Below are positions 7,437 through 15,929 of a stretch of DNA of 21,573 nt, in pieces. Within the stretch, counting starts at the first letter, position 1, and every line of letters begins with the position of its first letter. This DNA comes from Candidatus Moraniibacteriota bacterium (GTDB taxonomy: Bacteria > Patescibacteriota > Minisyncoccia > CAIUEV01 > JAHKAQ01), in the NCBI GenBank assembly GCA_014729445.1, contig WJJX01000101.1, positions 1-21,573 on the forward strand, given 5' to 3'. Under the pieces are notes generated by a model that saw only the letters and a program-made list of their open reading frames with translations, ran no database searches and was not told the DNA's origin. The translations under genes were made by a program, and so were the position numbers.

Positions 7437-7967
7437 ATGAAACTTATGAAAAAATATAAAACCGCTTTTATTTTTGTCATTGTTGTGGGAGTGATTGTTT
7501 ATGCGATTTTGATGCTTTGGGATAAGGTTTTTGAAATAGGCGAAGAAACCTCAAATGAATACAATTCCTCTTTCGACTCCGATAACGGATCTAAGGACAA
7601 CGCCATTACCGGCTCCGGCAATCAAAACAACGACGATTTCCAAGTTATAGATGAAGAGAATGAGACAGCAGAGGGTGAAGAAACAAACAACGGCGAAACC
7701 GAGGAGGACAGAATCTGCAATGAAAGATGCGCCGATCTGGAAGGTTCGAAAAAAAACGATTGTCTGATAAACTGCCGCAAAGATTTGAGAAATGAGGAGT
7801 TGGAAGATAAAAATTGCGGAAACTTAGCCGGCGAGGCGGCTTACGCCTGCGTGAGAGACAAAGCCATTAAAGAAAAAAACAGCTCGTTGTGTGAACAACT
7901 TAAAGATCCGGCCTATAAAGAAAAATGCGAAAAAGCGGTAGTCGAAATTTTAATGGAACAAATGTAA
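7437..7967 (+). CDS. Membrane-anchored acidic Cys-rich protein
   Basis: 176 aa, not a named family. One N-terminal membrane helix (about 9-28, FIFVIVVGVIVYAILMLW) is followed by an acidic, Asn/Glu/Gly-rich linker (35-90). The C-terminal domain holds eight cysteines at 94, 98, 109, 113, 127, 138, 152 and 164. They are arranged as two C-x3-C pairs ten residues apart, followed by two C-x10/11-C spacings. The tail RDKAIKEKNSSLCEQL...YKEKC resembles a short Cys repeat seen in CPR and archaeal surface proteins (known by pattern only). An outside, disulfide-bonded or metal-binding domain is inferred. ATG at 7437 directly follows the dus TAA; ATG at 7446 is an equally possible start. Confidence 0.75.
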   Translation: MKLMKKYKTAFIFVIVVGVIVYAILMLWDKVFEIGEETSNEYNSSFDSDNGSKDNAITGSGNQNNDDFQVIDEENETAEGEETNNGETEEDRICNERCADLEGSKKNDCLINCRKDLRNEELEDKNCGNLAGEAAYACVRDKAIKEKNSSLCEQLKDPAYKEKCEKAVVEILMEQM

Positions 7968-7983
7968 TCGGATAAGCTATATT

Positions 7984-8595
7984 ATGAATTCAAAAACCAA
8001 GCTGCCTTTTGATAGAGATAAAATCGGGCGAAAGTTTAAAGTTTCTGGAGAACATACGGTTTACTTATACAACCAGGACAAAGTCATTAAGTTTCCTTCA
8101 GGACCGATTTATCTGTTCAGCAGAGAAGATGCCTTTAAAAAGGTAAGTCGCGATTTTAAACTGGTAAAAAAATATTTCGATAAATATCTGCCCTCTTCCA
8201 AACTGCATTTTTACAAGAATCAAGAAGGCAAAAAAAAATACTGTATCCTGCAAGATTTCATAAGCTCAAGGCCTCTGGAAAAAAAAGATTTGGCCGACCC
8301 AAAAATCGCCAGCCAGTTTGAGGAAATAACCAAAATTAACCTAAAACTTGAAAAGGAAAAAGGCTTTTCCCTGGAATTCTTCGGGATTTATTCCCTGTTA
8401 TTTCATGTCTTTTTAAACAGAATGGATAACGTGGTGATAGCTAAAGACGATCGACTTTTTGTAACCGACGTGGGTTTAATCTCCAAAGACCATAAAATCA
8501 CCAAATCGATTGTTCTAAATCTGATCATCAGATGGGCTTATTGGCGGCAGCAAAAATTAATCAGGGGTTATCAAAATTATGAGGCTGATAACTAG
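7984..8595 (+). CDS. Small protein-kinase-fold phosphotransferase-like protein
   Basis: 203 aa, soluble. The N-terminus reads FKVSGEHTVYLYN then KVIKFP (Lys36 as candidate ATP-binding lysine), and the C-terminal half has NRMDNVVIAKDDRLFVTDVG. The pairing of Asn149 with TDVG (Asp162 in the DFG position) follows the small kinase-fold proteins of the YrbL/APH type. A canonical HRD catalytic aspartate is not obvious, although HVFLNRMDN may occupy that position, so the protein may be a degenerate or divergent kinase. It lies 16 bases after the Cys-rich gene on the same strand and ends convergently with the histidine kinase four bases away. The family call is by motif order only. Confidence 0.5.
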   Translation: MNSKTKLPFDRDKIGRKFKVSGEHTVYLYNQDKVIKFPSGPIYLFSREDAFKKVSRDFKLVKKYFDKYLPSSKLHFYKNQEGKKKYCILQDFISSRPLEKKDLADPKIASQFEEITKINLKLEKEKGFSLEFFGIYSLLFHVFLNRMDNVVIAKDDRLFVTDVGLISKDHKITKSIVLNLIIRWAYWRQQKLIRGYQNYEADN

Positions 8596-8599
8596 GAAT

Positions 8600-10810
8600 T
8601 TAAAGGCTTAATTCTTTCTGGCCTTTTTTCTTTTTCATGCCGGATTTCGCAATAGAGATAATGAAAGTTGTTCCTTGATTGACCTTTGATTCAAACCAAA
8701 TCTTTCCCCCCGACTCCTCCACTATCGATTTTACGATATATAAACCCAAACCGGTGCCGTCGGTCTCCTTTTTTTTGACGTTGTTGGCTCTAAAAAGTTT
8801 ATGGAAAATCTTTTGTTTTTGATTTTTGGGAATACCATATCCGTTGTCTTTAACTTTTATCAATACTTCGTCTGCTTTTGCCTCGGTGGCTATTCTGATT
8901 CGGCCTTTTTCGGGCGTATATTTAATCGCATTGCTGACCAAATTCATTAAAACAATCTGAATCAGCTGTTTGTCTAATTTGATTTTATCAATTTTGTCGT
9001 CAAATTTTGTAGTGACCTTGTGTTTCTTTTCTTTGATTTTAATTTCAAGCTGTTTAATTACATCCAAAATAATCTCTTTTAGGTCGACCGGCTCCGGATC
9101 AACGGCCAGCGTTCCCATTTCGATTCTCGAAACATTAAGCAGCGAATTAACCAAAGCAACCATCCTTTGACTGCTCTGCTCCACTTCCTTCAAATATTTA
9201 TTCTGCTCTTTATTCAGCCTGCCGGCGTCTTCGGAAATCAACAATTCCAAATACCAATTGATTATGGATAAAGGCGTTTTTAATTGATGAGAAGCCAGCG
9301 AAACAAATTCCGTCTTGGTCCGGTCAATCATTCTTTCCTCCGTAACATCTCTAAAGATCGAAACGCATCCGATTACTTTGCCCTTATGATTTTTAATGGG
9401 AGAAGCGCTGTAAGAAACCGGAACTCTTTTTTTCTGTTTGGTTTTAACAAGAAGATTTCTCGGACCCTTAACAATTTCACCTTTATGGAAAGCTTCTCTA
9501 ACAATATCCGGAATTTCTTCCTCTTTTTCCTTTACAAATTCCAAAACTTTTTGATATTCGACTCCTCTGACTTCCTCTTCTTTAAATCCGGAAATGGCTT
9601 GAGCCCGACGGTTGAAAAGAATTATTCGAAATTGCCGATCGACTACGAATACGCCGTCCGCGATATTTTCCAAAATCGCGCTTACCTTATCTTTTTCCTC
9701 CGTAGTTTTCCTCTTCTCCTCCTGGATGTCTTCAAGCAGGTTGAGCATTGCTTTTTTAGTCTTTTCCAAAGTCGAATTTTTCTGTTTGATTTTTTTGAAA
9801 TATTGATTAAGCCTCTCTTGAGCCTCAATCAATTTGGTGATTTTTTTAACCGAGCAGACGATGCCTATTTTTTCTTGTAAGCTGTCTTTGATAACGGCAG
9901 CCGAAAAAAGAACCGGTATCGATTCTTGTTTTTTGGTCTTAAGCAAGAGTTCAAGATTGCTTATCTCCGTTGCCTCTTTGCTGTTTATGATTTCTTCGTT
10001 AATAATATCCACTATTTGCTCGGGGTTTTCAAAAATTTTCGCATAAGGTTTCCTTAAAAGCTCCCGGCTCTGATAATTAAGCAACTTTAAGGCAGCCAGA
10101 TTTATACTGGTGATTTTTCCTTCCAGACTGATTATAAAGAAAGGATCCGGTAAAAAATACAAGATTTCATTGTCATAACTTTGCATTTTATTAGACTCCA
10201 TCTCGTTTCTTTTAACCGCAAAAGCTATAACTATTGCCTGAAGTATGACTCCAAGATAAACAAAGGAATTAATTTCATAAAAATTGCCTACAAACCAGCA
10301 GATTCCGGGAATTAAAATTATCGCCGAGATGAAAATTAACTTTTTTTTAATATTTGTGCTTCTCGATTTCAAAAGATAATAACCTAAGATAATTATGGAT
10401 CCAAGAATAAATGCGATTTGAAGTTTGTCCTCGAGATTCAAAAACTGTCTGCTCGGAAAGAAAAAATTCCTGATTTTTATAAATATACCCCCGCCAATAA
10501 TAATCGAATAAAGCAGATAAATTTTCCTTTGGCTGATAAAAATCCCCTCCCCGGCTATTTTAATTAAAAAGTGAAGAAAGATGGCGCTTGAGATGAAATT
10601 AACAATTTTCAAAAAATCGAAAAACGCCGGCACTTCTAAACCCGGGTTATACATTATCATCATCTTGTTTAGAGCGCTAAAGCTCATCGAAAGAACAAAT
10701 AAAGCGTAGAGCCTATTAAAGGAGCTTCTGGGATTTTTAATCAAAATCCAATAGCTAAACATTATGAAAAAAACTATTGAAGCTAGAAAAATTATTATTT
10801 CGTAAATCAT
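8600..10810 (-). CDS. Membrane PAS-PAS sensor histidine kinase
   Basis: 736 aa. An N-terminal sensor module of about seven hydrophobic helices (1-198) is of the 7TM histidine-kinase type. PAS1 spans about 212-325, a coiled coil 325-378, and PAS2 378-490 (ADGVFVVDRQFRIILFN...). The dimerisation domain carries FVSLASHQLKTPL with phospho-acceptor His508. The ATPase domain is complete: N box with Asn627 (NLVSNAIKYTP), DNGYGIP at 655-661, GTGLGLYIV from 685 and GTTFIIS near the end. All catalytic residues are present, so it should autophosphorylate and donate to a separate receiver, since none is fused. Its ATG overlaps the stop of the upstream membrane-PAS gene by four bases (ATGA), so the two are translationally coupled. 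The CheY-like gene at the far end of this minus-strand block is a candidate partner. Confidence 0.93.
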   Translation of the reverse strand: MIYEIIIFLASIVFFIMFSYWILIKNPRSSFNRLYALFVLSMSFSALNKMMIMYNPGLEVPAFFDFLKIVNFISSAIFLHFLIKIAGEGIFISQRKIYLLYSIIIGGGIFIKIRNFFFPSRQFLNLEDKLQIAFILGSIIILGYYLLKSRSTNIKKKLIFISAIILIPGICWFVGNFYEINSFVYLGVILQAIVIAFAVKRNEMESNKMQSYDNEILYFLPDPFFIISLEGKITSINLAALKLLNYQSRELLRKPYAKIFENPEQIVDIINEEIINSKEATEISNLELLLKTKKQESIPVLFSAAVIKDSLQEKIGIVCSVKKITKLIEAQERLNQYFKKIKQKNSTLEKTKKAMLNLLEDIQEEKRKTTEEKDKVSAILENIADGVFVVDRQFRIILFNRRAQAISGFKEEEVRGVEYQKVLEFVKEKEEEIPDIVREAFHKGEIVKGPRNLLVKTKQKKRVPVSYSASPIKNHKGKVIGCVSIFRDVTEERMIDRTKTEFVSLASHQLKTPLSIINWYLELLISEDAGRLNKEQNKYLKEVEQSSQRMVALVNSLLNVSRIEMGTLAVDPEPVDLKEIILDVIKQLEIKIKEKKHKVTTKFDDKIDKIKLDKQLIQIVLMNLVSNAIKYTPEKGRIRIATEAKADEVLIKVKDNGYGIPKNQKQKIFHKLFRANNVKKKETDGTGLGLYIVKSIVEESGGKIWFESKVNQGTTFIISIAKSGMKKKKGQKELSL

Positions 10811-12186
10811 TTTTGAGATCTAAGTTTTTTAATGGTTTTTTTCATTTGAATCATTTTCGTTTCTCTTTCTATTAAAACCTTATTCATTTTCTCCAGAGCC
10901 TCCAGATTTTTTCTGATCTCGGATATGTCCTGCATTAAACCCACCGCTCCGATTATATTTCCGTTAAAATCCTTCAAGGGTCCGGCGGAAAAAAGAATCC
11001 ATTTTCCGTATTTTCCCAATTTAGGATAGAAGGCTTCCTCCTGATAGCCTCCCTTCACAATTTTCGATTTTTTGATTCTATTGGAATATCGTCTGCGGAT
11101 ATCTTTATAGGGGATTTTTTGCACAATCATATCGGTCAAAGCCAAAGCTTTGTTTTCTTTAAAAAATTTCCAGTATTTTCGAGAATTTAAAACTTTTTCG
11201 GTTTTGGTTTTTGTCAGAATTTCACAGGCTTTGTTCCAGTAAATAACCCGGCGGTCCCGATCTATCACAAAAGTGGCGATCGGTATTCCGTCTATTATAA
11301 ATTCCAGGGTTCTTTCTGACTGTTTCTGTCTTTTGAAATAAACCGAAATCAAAAGACCCGCGCTCAGACAGAGGATTAAAAAAGTAATCCTTACAAACAG
11401 TGAATGGGAGGGGACTTTGGTAGTCAAAGCATCGATAAAATCCTCGGGTAGATATCTCAAATCATGCCGGATGTTAAAATAAACATAAACCGCGTCAATA
11501 GTCCAGAACACCAAACCGCAAAACAAAGCGTATATCATTATTTTGCTGGTATCCTTTTGACCCGGATCGCTGCCAAGCAAAAAAATTTTTCTACCGGGGT
11601 TTATGTTTAAAAGGACGTCTGAAAATAAAAGCAGGAGATAAGCGGTTAGCAATTGTTTAATAAAAATAAAATTCAGGTAATCGGTTGAAATATAACTAAG
11701 CGCGTTTGGATTCCACGAAGGGGGGTTAAGGGCAAATAGCCATTCAAAAACCGTATATAAAACAAAAACATGGAGCAATCTAAAAGGCAGCTCGACAATA
11801 TACTTGTTTCTAAACCAATGCTCTTTATTATTTAACAGAGTTTTTCTTTGACTGAAATGGCCATGCCAGAAAATCCAGAACAAAAACATGAAAACAGAAA
11901 CAAAGGCCGCCCAGCCAAATTCATGTTGAGTCAGAATATAGACTTTATAACTTAGAGGAAGAATCGCCCCTAAAAAGGCATACCTCCAGCCCCAGGCCAA
12001 GGTTAGGATAAGAATGAAAAAAACTCCGGGATATAAACTGGCAAGATTGGATTGGAAATAAAAATTAATAGGAAAAAAATTGACAAACAGCGCTATTCCC
12101 CCAAACAGCAAACTGATAAGGATCTTATATATTTTCCTGTTCTTGTCGCTTTTATAAATTAATCTGGTGATGCTTTTTATAAACAT
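10807..12186 (-). CDS. Membrane-PAS sensor protein without output domain
   Basis: 459 aa. The N-terminal half holds about seven hydrophobic helices (roughly 20-42, 48-75, 90-108, 132-152, 170-195, 215-237, 262-284), resembling membrane sensor modules of histidine kinases. A single PAS domain follows (about 290-424: IDGIPIATFVIDRDRRVIYWN ... VGLMQDISEI). The last 35 residues form a coiled-coil helix with MNKVLIERETKM and then the protein stops. No HisKA, ATPase, GGDEF, EAL or methyl-accepting region is present. The same helix ends the neighbouring four-PAS protein. It sits three bases after that gene and overlaps the kinase gene by four bases. A role as sensory partner of the kinase is inferred. 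Confidence 0.85.
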   Translation of the reverse strand: MFIKSITRLIYKSDKNRKIYKILISLLFGGIALFVNFFPINFYFQSNLASLYPGVFFILILTLAWGWRYAFLGAILPLSYKVYILTQHEFGWAAFVSVFMFLFWIFWHGHFSQRKTLLNNKEHWFRNKYIVELPFRLLHVFVLYTVFEWLFALNPPSWNPNALSYISTDYLNFIFIKQLLTAYLLLLFSDVLLNINPGRKIFLLGSDPGQKDTSKIMIYALFCGLVFWTIDAVYVYFNIRHDLRYLPEDFIDALTTKVPSHSLFVRITFLILCLSAGLLISVYFKRQKQSERTLEFIIDGIPIATFVIDRDRRVIYWNKACEILTKTKTEKVLNSRKYWKFFKENKALALTDMIVQKIPYKDIRRRYSNRIKKSKIVKGGYQEEAFYPKLGKYGKWILFSAGPLKDFNGNIIGAVGLMQDISEIRKNLEALEKMNKVLIERETKMIQMKKTIKKLRSQK

Positions 12187-12189
12187 TGA

Positions 12190-13884
12190 TCAAGTTTGAT
12201 TTTTTAATATAAATTCAAGCTGATTTATCCTGTCTTTTAATTCGACCATTTTTAATTCTCTTCCGACCATAAGCTTATTCATAGCCTCAAGCTCCTCCAA
12301 GTTCGATTTTAATTGTTGCTGCATTTTAACCCTTTCGGTAATATCCAAAACCAACGAGGCAACCCCCATTACTTTATTTTTTTGATTGATCAGCGGCGTA
12401 TTATACCAATCGCAGGTTTTGACTTCGCCCTCTTTGGTTATATTTTCATTCACAGCTCTTTCCCCGCCTTTTTTAGCGAGGATTGTTTTCCATAATTTCA
12501 AAAGTTCTTTTTTGTCTTTTTTTCTAATAATCAAAAGCCCGGTTTTGCCTACCGCCTCTTTCTTAGTATAACCGAAAATTTTCTCCGCCGCCGGATTCCA
12601 TCTGGTTATTTTAAAATCCTTGTCCCATTCAATAACCCCCAACGGAGTGTTTTTAACATGAAGCTCCAATCGCTGTTTAGCTTTATTAATCAATTTCTGA
12701 GCCTCTTTTTGTTCAGTTATATCGTCGACTAAAGTTACAAAGTAGCCGGGGCTGGGCGAATAGGCGGAAATTCTAAACCACTTTTTCAAATTTTTAGAAT
12801 AAGCTTCAAATCTTTTACTTTTATTTTTTAAGGCCGCCTCTCCGTAAATCTTTATCCAATCTATGCTGTCCTTTTTAATATCAGGCATCACCTCGGTGAC
12901 CAGCCTGCCTCCAAAATCCTCTTTTTTTAAACCTGTTAACCGCTCGTAATAATCATTCACCTCGATAAAAACATAATCTCTTGGCCTGCCTTTTTTGTCG
13001 GTTATAATTTTGTGCAAAGCAAACCCCTGAATCATATTGACAAATAAACTTCTATATCGCTGTTCGCTTTTTTGAAGCACTTCCAGGGCTTTTTTTCTTC
13101 TGGAAAAATCAATAATGCTAATCAAATAAAAAGCCTGTCCTTCCATTTCAATCTCCGTGGCATTAATATTGGCCCAAAAATGTTTGGCTTCCTCAACTCC
13201 CAGTTTTGTTTGAAAATTATTCAACGCCTTTAATTTTTTAAGCTCGGCAAGGGCTCTCGTCTTTTCTTTTTTGTCTAAAAACAGCTCGTTAAATTTTAAA
13301 TTTTCAGCTTTTCCTTTATCAATCTTAAATAATTTCAAAAAAGCTTCATTTAATTCCCGAACTTTTAAGTTTTTGTTAAAAAGACCGATCGCGAAAGGAA
13401 TTTTTTCAAATAGATTGTAATATTTCTCCCGATTATCCTGAATTTTTTTTTGGGCTTCTATTCGCTGGCTTACGTTTCTTATAATCGCCACAACTCCCTG
13501 AACTTTTTTGCTCCTTTTAACTAGAGAAGTTCTGATTTCAAGATAAACCTTTTTCTTGGCAGGGCTTTTGATTTCAATTGGGGAAAGGACCTTTTTTTTG
13601 CCTTTGATGATTTTTTTAAAAATTGAACGGGGATTTTCGATTTTTAGTTTTTTGACCAAAGGCGAGAGAAAAACGTTTTTGTTAATTAAGTCTTTTTCTT
13701 TAACTCCTACCAGTTTACAGAAGGCTTTGTTTGTTTTTTTGATTTTACCCCTCAGGTTTAAAAACACCAAGCCGTCTTTGATTTGATCAAAAATTTCTTT
13801 GTATTCAAGATTACTTTCTTCGCATGCCTTTATTGCACTGTTCTTATTTTCAATTTGTTTTTTTGTTTGTTTTTTTTGAGGCAT
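12190..13884 (-). CDS. Soluble four-PAS-domain protein without output domain
   Basis: 564 aa, no membrane segment, N-terminus Lys-rich. Four tandem PAS domains lie at about 26-148, 150-268, 275-395 and 400-525, each ending in the usual PAC motif (IRNVSQR, IIDFSRR, VDDITEQ, LDITERV). The fourth has the clearest PAS opening, NTPLGVIEWDKDFKITRWNPAA. A C-terminal coiled coil (525-560) includes MNKLMVGRELKM, a helix commonly found between PAS and kinase domains, but the protein ends there. It is the first gene of the three-gene sensory group and starts 67 bases after the major-type pilin stop. A cofactor for any PAS domain cannot be read from the sequence. Confidence 0.88.
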   Translation of the reverse strand: MPQKKQTKKQIENKNSAIKACEESNLEYKEIFDQIKDGLVFLNLRGKIKKTNKAFCKLVGVKEKDLINKNVFLSPLVKKLKIENPRSIFKKIIKGKKKVLSPIEIKSPAKKKVYLEIRTSLVKRSKKVQGVVAIIRNVSQRIEAQKKIQDNREKYYNLFEKIPFAIGLFNKNLKVRELNEAFLKLFKIDKGKAENLKFNELFLDKKEKTRALAELKKLKALNNFQTKLGVEEAKHFWANINATEIEMEGQAFYLISIIDFSRRKKALEVLQKSEQRYRSLFVNMIQGFALHKIITDKKGRPRDYVFIEVNDYYERLTGLKKEDFGGRLVTEVMPDIKKDSIDWIKIYGEAALKNKSKRFEAYSKNLKKWFRISAYSPSPGYFVTLVDDITEQKEAQKLINKAKQRLELHVKNTPLGVIEWDKDFKITRWNPAAEKIFGYTKKEAVGKTGLLIIRKKDKKELLKLWKTILAKKGGERAVNENITKEGEVKTCDWYNTPLINQKNKVMGVASLVLDITERVKMQQQLKSNLEELEAMNKLMVGRELKMVELKDRINQLEFILKNQT

Positions 13885-13951
13885 ATCTAAAAATTGCGCA
13901 ATAATTTTTCAAATTAAAGGCATACTAAAATTCTAAAAATTTGGAGATTTT

Positions 13952-14422
13952 TTATCTGGTAACGCTTATAGAGGCTCCCCTTTCGGCTTGAGTGGCGCTA
14001 ACGGTAACTCTGTCATTAGCTGTTCTAACAATCGTGTAGCCGGCTCCACTGCCGCCCTCAACTACCGGACCCTGCGGATCAGAGGGAATCGAAACCAAAT
14101 AAGTTTCATCGGCGGTTAAAACGCTTAAATCGGCTAAACTTTCACTGGTACAAGTAGCTTCGGCCACTCCGTCCCCGCAGATTTCGGTCGGGCTGGCGGT
14201 AATCGTGGTAGGCAGATTTCCGTTGTTATCAATCGAATATTGATAGACCGCATTTAAGATGGTATTAACATCCGCCCATCTTTGAGAGTTTCTAGTCTCC
14301 GCCAATTGTTTGGCCGGATTTAGCGCTAGAATTACTATTCCGGCTAAAATGGCGATAGCCGCAACCACCAAAAGAATTTCTAGTAAGGTAAAGCCTTTCT
14401 CTTTTCTATTATTTGTTTTCAT
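13952..14422 (-). CDS. Type IV pilin (major-type, PilA/PulG-like)
   Basis: 156 aa prepilin. The ten-residue leader ends KEKG and is cut by prepilin peptidase between Gly10 and Phe11; FTLLE gives Glu at +5. A 20-residue hydrophobic helix follows. The body has the PAKQLAETRNSQRWADVNTI stretch characteristic of Patescibacteria pilins. The globular end has one cysteine pair (Cys82, Cys91) that probably forms a disulfide loop, and a beta-rich C-terminus (GYTIVRTANDRVTVSA). A preceding non-coding gap with its own candidate promoter would allow stronger expression than the other pilus genes, as expected for the filament subunit. Assembly would use the PilB and PilC encoded upstream. Confidence 0.9.
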   Translation of the reverse strand: MKTNNRKEKGFTLLEILLVVAAIAILAGIVILALNPAKQLAETRNSQRWADVNTILNAVYQYSIDNNGNLPTTITASPTEICGDGVAEATCTSESLADLSVLTADETYLVSIPSDPQGPVVEGGSGAGYTIVRTANDRVTVSATQAERGASISVTR

Positions 14423-14477
14423 TTTTATCTTTTTATTAATTATTAGAAGATGTTTATATTATGTAAGACTATTTATT

Positions 14478-14506
14478 ATTTTATTCTAATATTGAAATTA
14501 AGGCAA
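14478..14506 (-). promoter_or_regulatory. Candidate promoter for the major-type pilin
   Basis: On the minus strand TTGCCT (14506-14501) and TAAAAT (14483-14478) are 17 bases apart, about 55 bases before the pilin ATG. It lies in the only sizeable gap (111 bases) inside the pilus block. Confidence 0.35.
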
Positions 14507-14533
14507 CACCCATTAAAAATTACCAAATTTCAC

Positions 14534-14995
14534 CTATCTCTTGATGATTATTTTTTCGTTCAACTGAGCTTTGCAGGCGTATATAACAAGTCTATTGTTC
14601 TCATTTCTTTTAACCGCATAAAAAGTTATTTTTTCGTTACCGGAAACCGGGTCAAAAGGCATTTTGTTTATCCTATCAAAATTATAAATCTGATTTAGGT
14701 CCAAACATTTTGGATCGGTTTTTTCTCCCAAACAATCTATCGAACAGTTGTCTCTCGAAGTTCCGATCACCTTTAAATTTGTTTCGATTGAATCCGGGAT
14801 TCGAGATCGGCTCGAAATAAGCTCTCCATATACTTTTTGACTAATAATTTGGATGTCTAACAACCTCCTTGCATTATCGGCTTTAGCGACCTGATCCTTA
14901 TAGACCTTGATCGAATAGAATATGTTTAAAAAAATTATTACGGCAGAAATCGCTAAAAGATTTTCGATTATTTTTGATTTTGGTTTAAAAAACAT
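14534..14995 (-). CDS. Pilin-like protein with degenerate prepilin motif
   Basis: 153 aa. A basic N-terminus (MFFKPKSKII) runs into a hydrophobic helix (about 12-29) and then into ADNARRLLDIQIISQKVYGE, which looks like the amphipathic part of a pilin alpha-1 helix. The C-terminal part reads MPFDPVSGN and later TFYAVKRNENNRLVIYAC, the pattern of CPR pseudopilin heads. Glu11 could be the +5 glutamate, but the residue that should be Gly at -1 is Lys6, so prepilin peptidase processing is doubtful. Four cysteines (84, 88, 97, 141) could pair. It starts seven bases after the PilX-like stop and belongs to the same unit. Role in pilus assembly inferred from position and shape. Confidence 0.7.
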   Translation of the reverse strand: MFFKPKSKIIENLLAISAVIIFLNIFYSIKVYKDQVAKADNARRLLDIQIISQKVYGELISSRSRIPDSIETNLKVIGTSRDNCSIDCLGEKTDPKCLDLNQIYNFDRINKMPFDPVSGNEKITFYAVKRNENNRLVIYACKAQLNEKIIIKR

Positions 14996-15002
14996 AAATC
15001 AG

Positions 15003-15416
15003 TCAATTAAAATCAGCTACCGGTTTCCAGGAAACAATATTGATGGAGGGAGTAACATTGTCCAAATAGACCTCGAATCTTTGAACCGTATCTCTATGAT
15101 AACCAACGGAGTTTATCCTGGTATTTTCTCCGCCCAGGTTAATAACCTCGTATTCACAGGTTGAGGAGTCAGGAAAGACAAGGGAGCCGGTGCCGCTAAA
15201 ACTCTGATTGCCTTTTAACTGGCTTAGCGCCTCTTCGACACAACTATCGGCGTAAGCTCGAGCTTGGGCCGCATCGGTCATAATTTGGTTGGACTGACTG
15301 GCGTTGATACTGGACAATAAAATCGAAACGGCCACCGTGATTCCAATCGCGCTTACGATTAATACGCTGATTAAAACCACATACCCCTGATTGAATTTTT
15401 GCTTTTTTGTTTTCAT
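15003..15416 (-). CDS. PilX/GspK-like minor pilin
   Basis: 137 aa. The N-terminus reads NQGYVVLISVLIVSAIG, with Gly11 as candidate cleavage residue and a hydrophobic helix. Position +5 is Ile instead of Glu, as seen in PilX- and GspK-type minor pilins that sit at the filament tip. The amphipathic stretch SQSNQIMTDAAQARAYADSCVEEALSQL continues the alpha-1 helix, with the family-typical A-x-a-d-S-C-x-E-E-A. One further cysteine (in STCEYEV) could form a disulfide with it. The ATG overlaps the PilW-like stop by four bases. Involvement in priming pilus assembly is known for the family and inferred here. Confidence 0.8.
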   Translation of the reverse strand: MKTKKQKFNQGYVVLISVLIVSAIGITVAVSILLSSINASQSNQIMTDAAQARAYADSCVEEALSQLKGNQSFSGTGSLVFPDSSTCEYEVINLGGENTRINSVGYHRDTVQRFEVYLDNVTPSINIVSWKPVADFN

Positions 15417-15928
15417 CGTCTTATATTAGCGGAACCGGAAAAAGTTTTCGAATAATTATATTCGCTTCGGCTGCCCGGATTAAAATAAGTCAGGGTAAAC
15501 TCGAACCTAACGACTCCAACCGTTTCATCATTAGATAAATTTTGAAAATTAAGATTCGAGGCCGCAATTTTGGAGGAGGTTAAACTGACCGGCGCATCCG
15601 CTCCCTCGGTGATTCGAATGGTATCGCCGTCTAAATCTATAATTGTCGGGTTTTCGGCCGCCTCTGTGCTGGCAAGCTCCAAAGAGGCCGAAATGTCGGC
15701 CGGCTGCGGATTATTTAGCGCGTCCGCCGACATAATTTCATGACTTAGAAGCCAAACCAGTTGAGAACCCTGTCCTTCTATTTCATTTACCACCTGGTTT
15801 TTAATTCTTGATTCAAGCACTTCCTGCAGTAGGATAACCGTGCTTGCGATAACCGTTGCGGCAAGCACTACATAAAGCATCATTTCGACCAAAGTAAAGC
15901 CTTTATTGTTTTTTGTTTTTCTGATCAT
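15413..15928 (-). CDS. PilW/GspJ-like minor pilin
   Basis: 171 aa from ATG at 15928, which follows the upstream TAA after one base; an ATG at 15946 would add six residues and overlap the previous gene by 17 bases. NNKGFTLVEMMLYVVL gives a canonical site (Gly10/Phe11, Glu15). SRIKNQVVNEIEGQGSQLVWLLSHEI is the long amphipathic helix usual in PilW/GspJ. The rest is beta-rich, with IIDLDGDTIRI and VVRFEFTLTYFN. The order GspH-, PilV-, PilW- and PilX-like is the classical minor pilin order, so this should be a tip-complex component. Confidence 0.85.
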   Translation of the reverse strand: MIRKTKNNKGFTLVEMMLYVVLAATVIASTVILLQEVLESRIKNQVVNEIEGQGSQLVWLLSHEIMSADALNNPQPADISASLELASTEAAENPTIIDLDGDTIRITEGADAPVSLTSSKIAASNLNFQNLSNDETVGVVRFEFTLTYFNPGSRSEYNYSKTFSGSANIRR

Positions 15929-15929
15929 C

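Noticed and set aside
9284..9880. 198-codon plus-strand frame inside the histidine kinase gene
   Set aside because: It is antisense to conserved PAS and HisKA coding sequence and is Phe/Asn/Arg-rich without domain signs.
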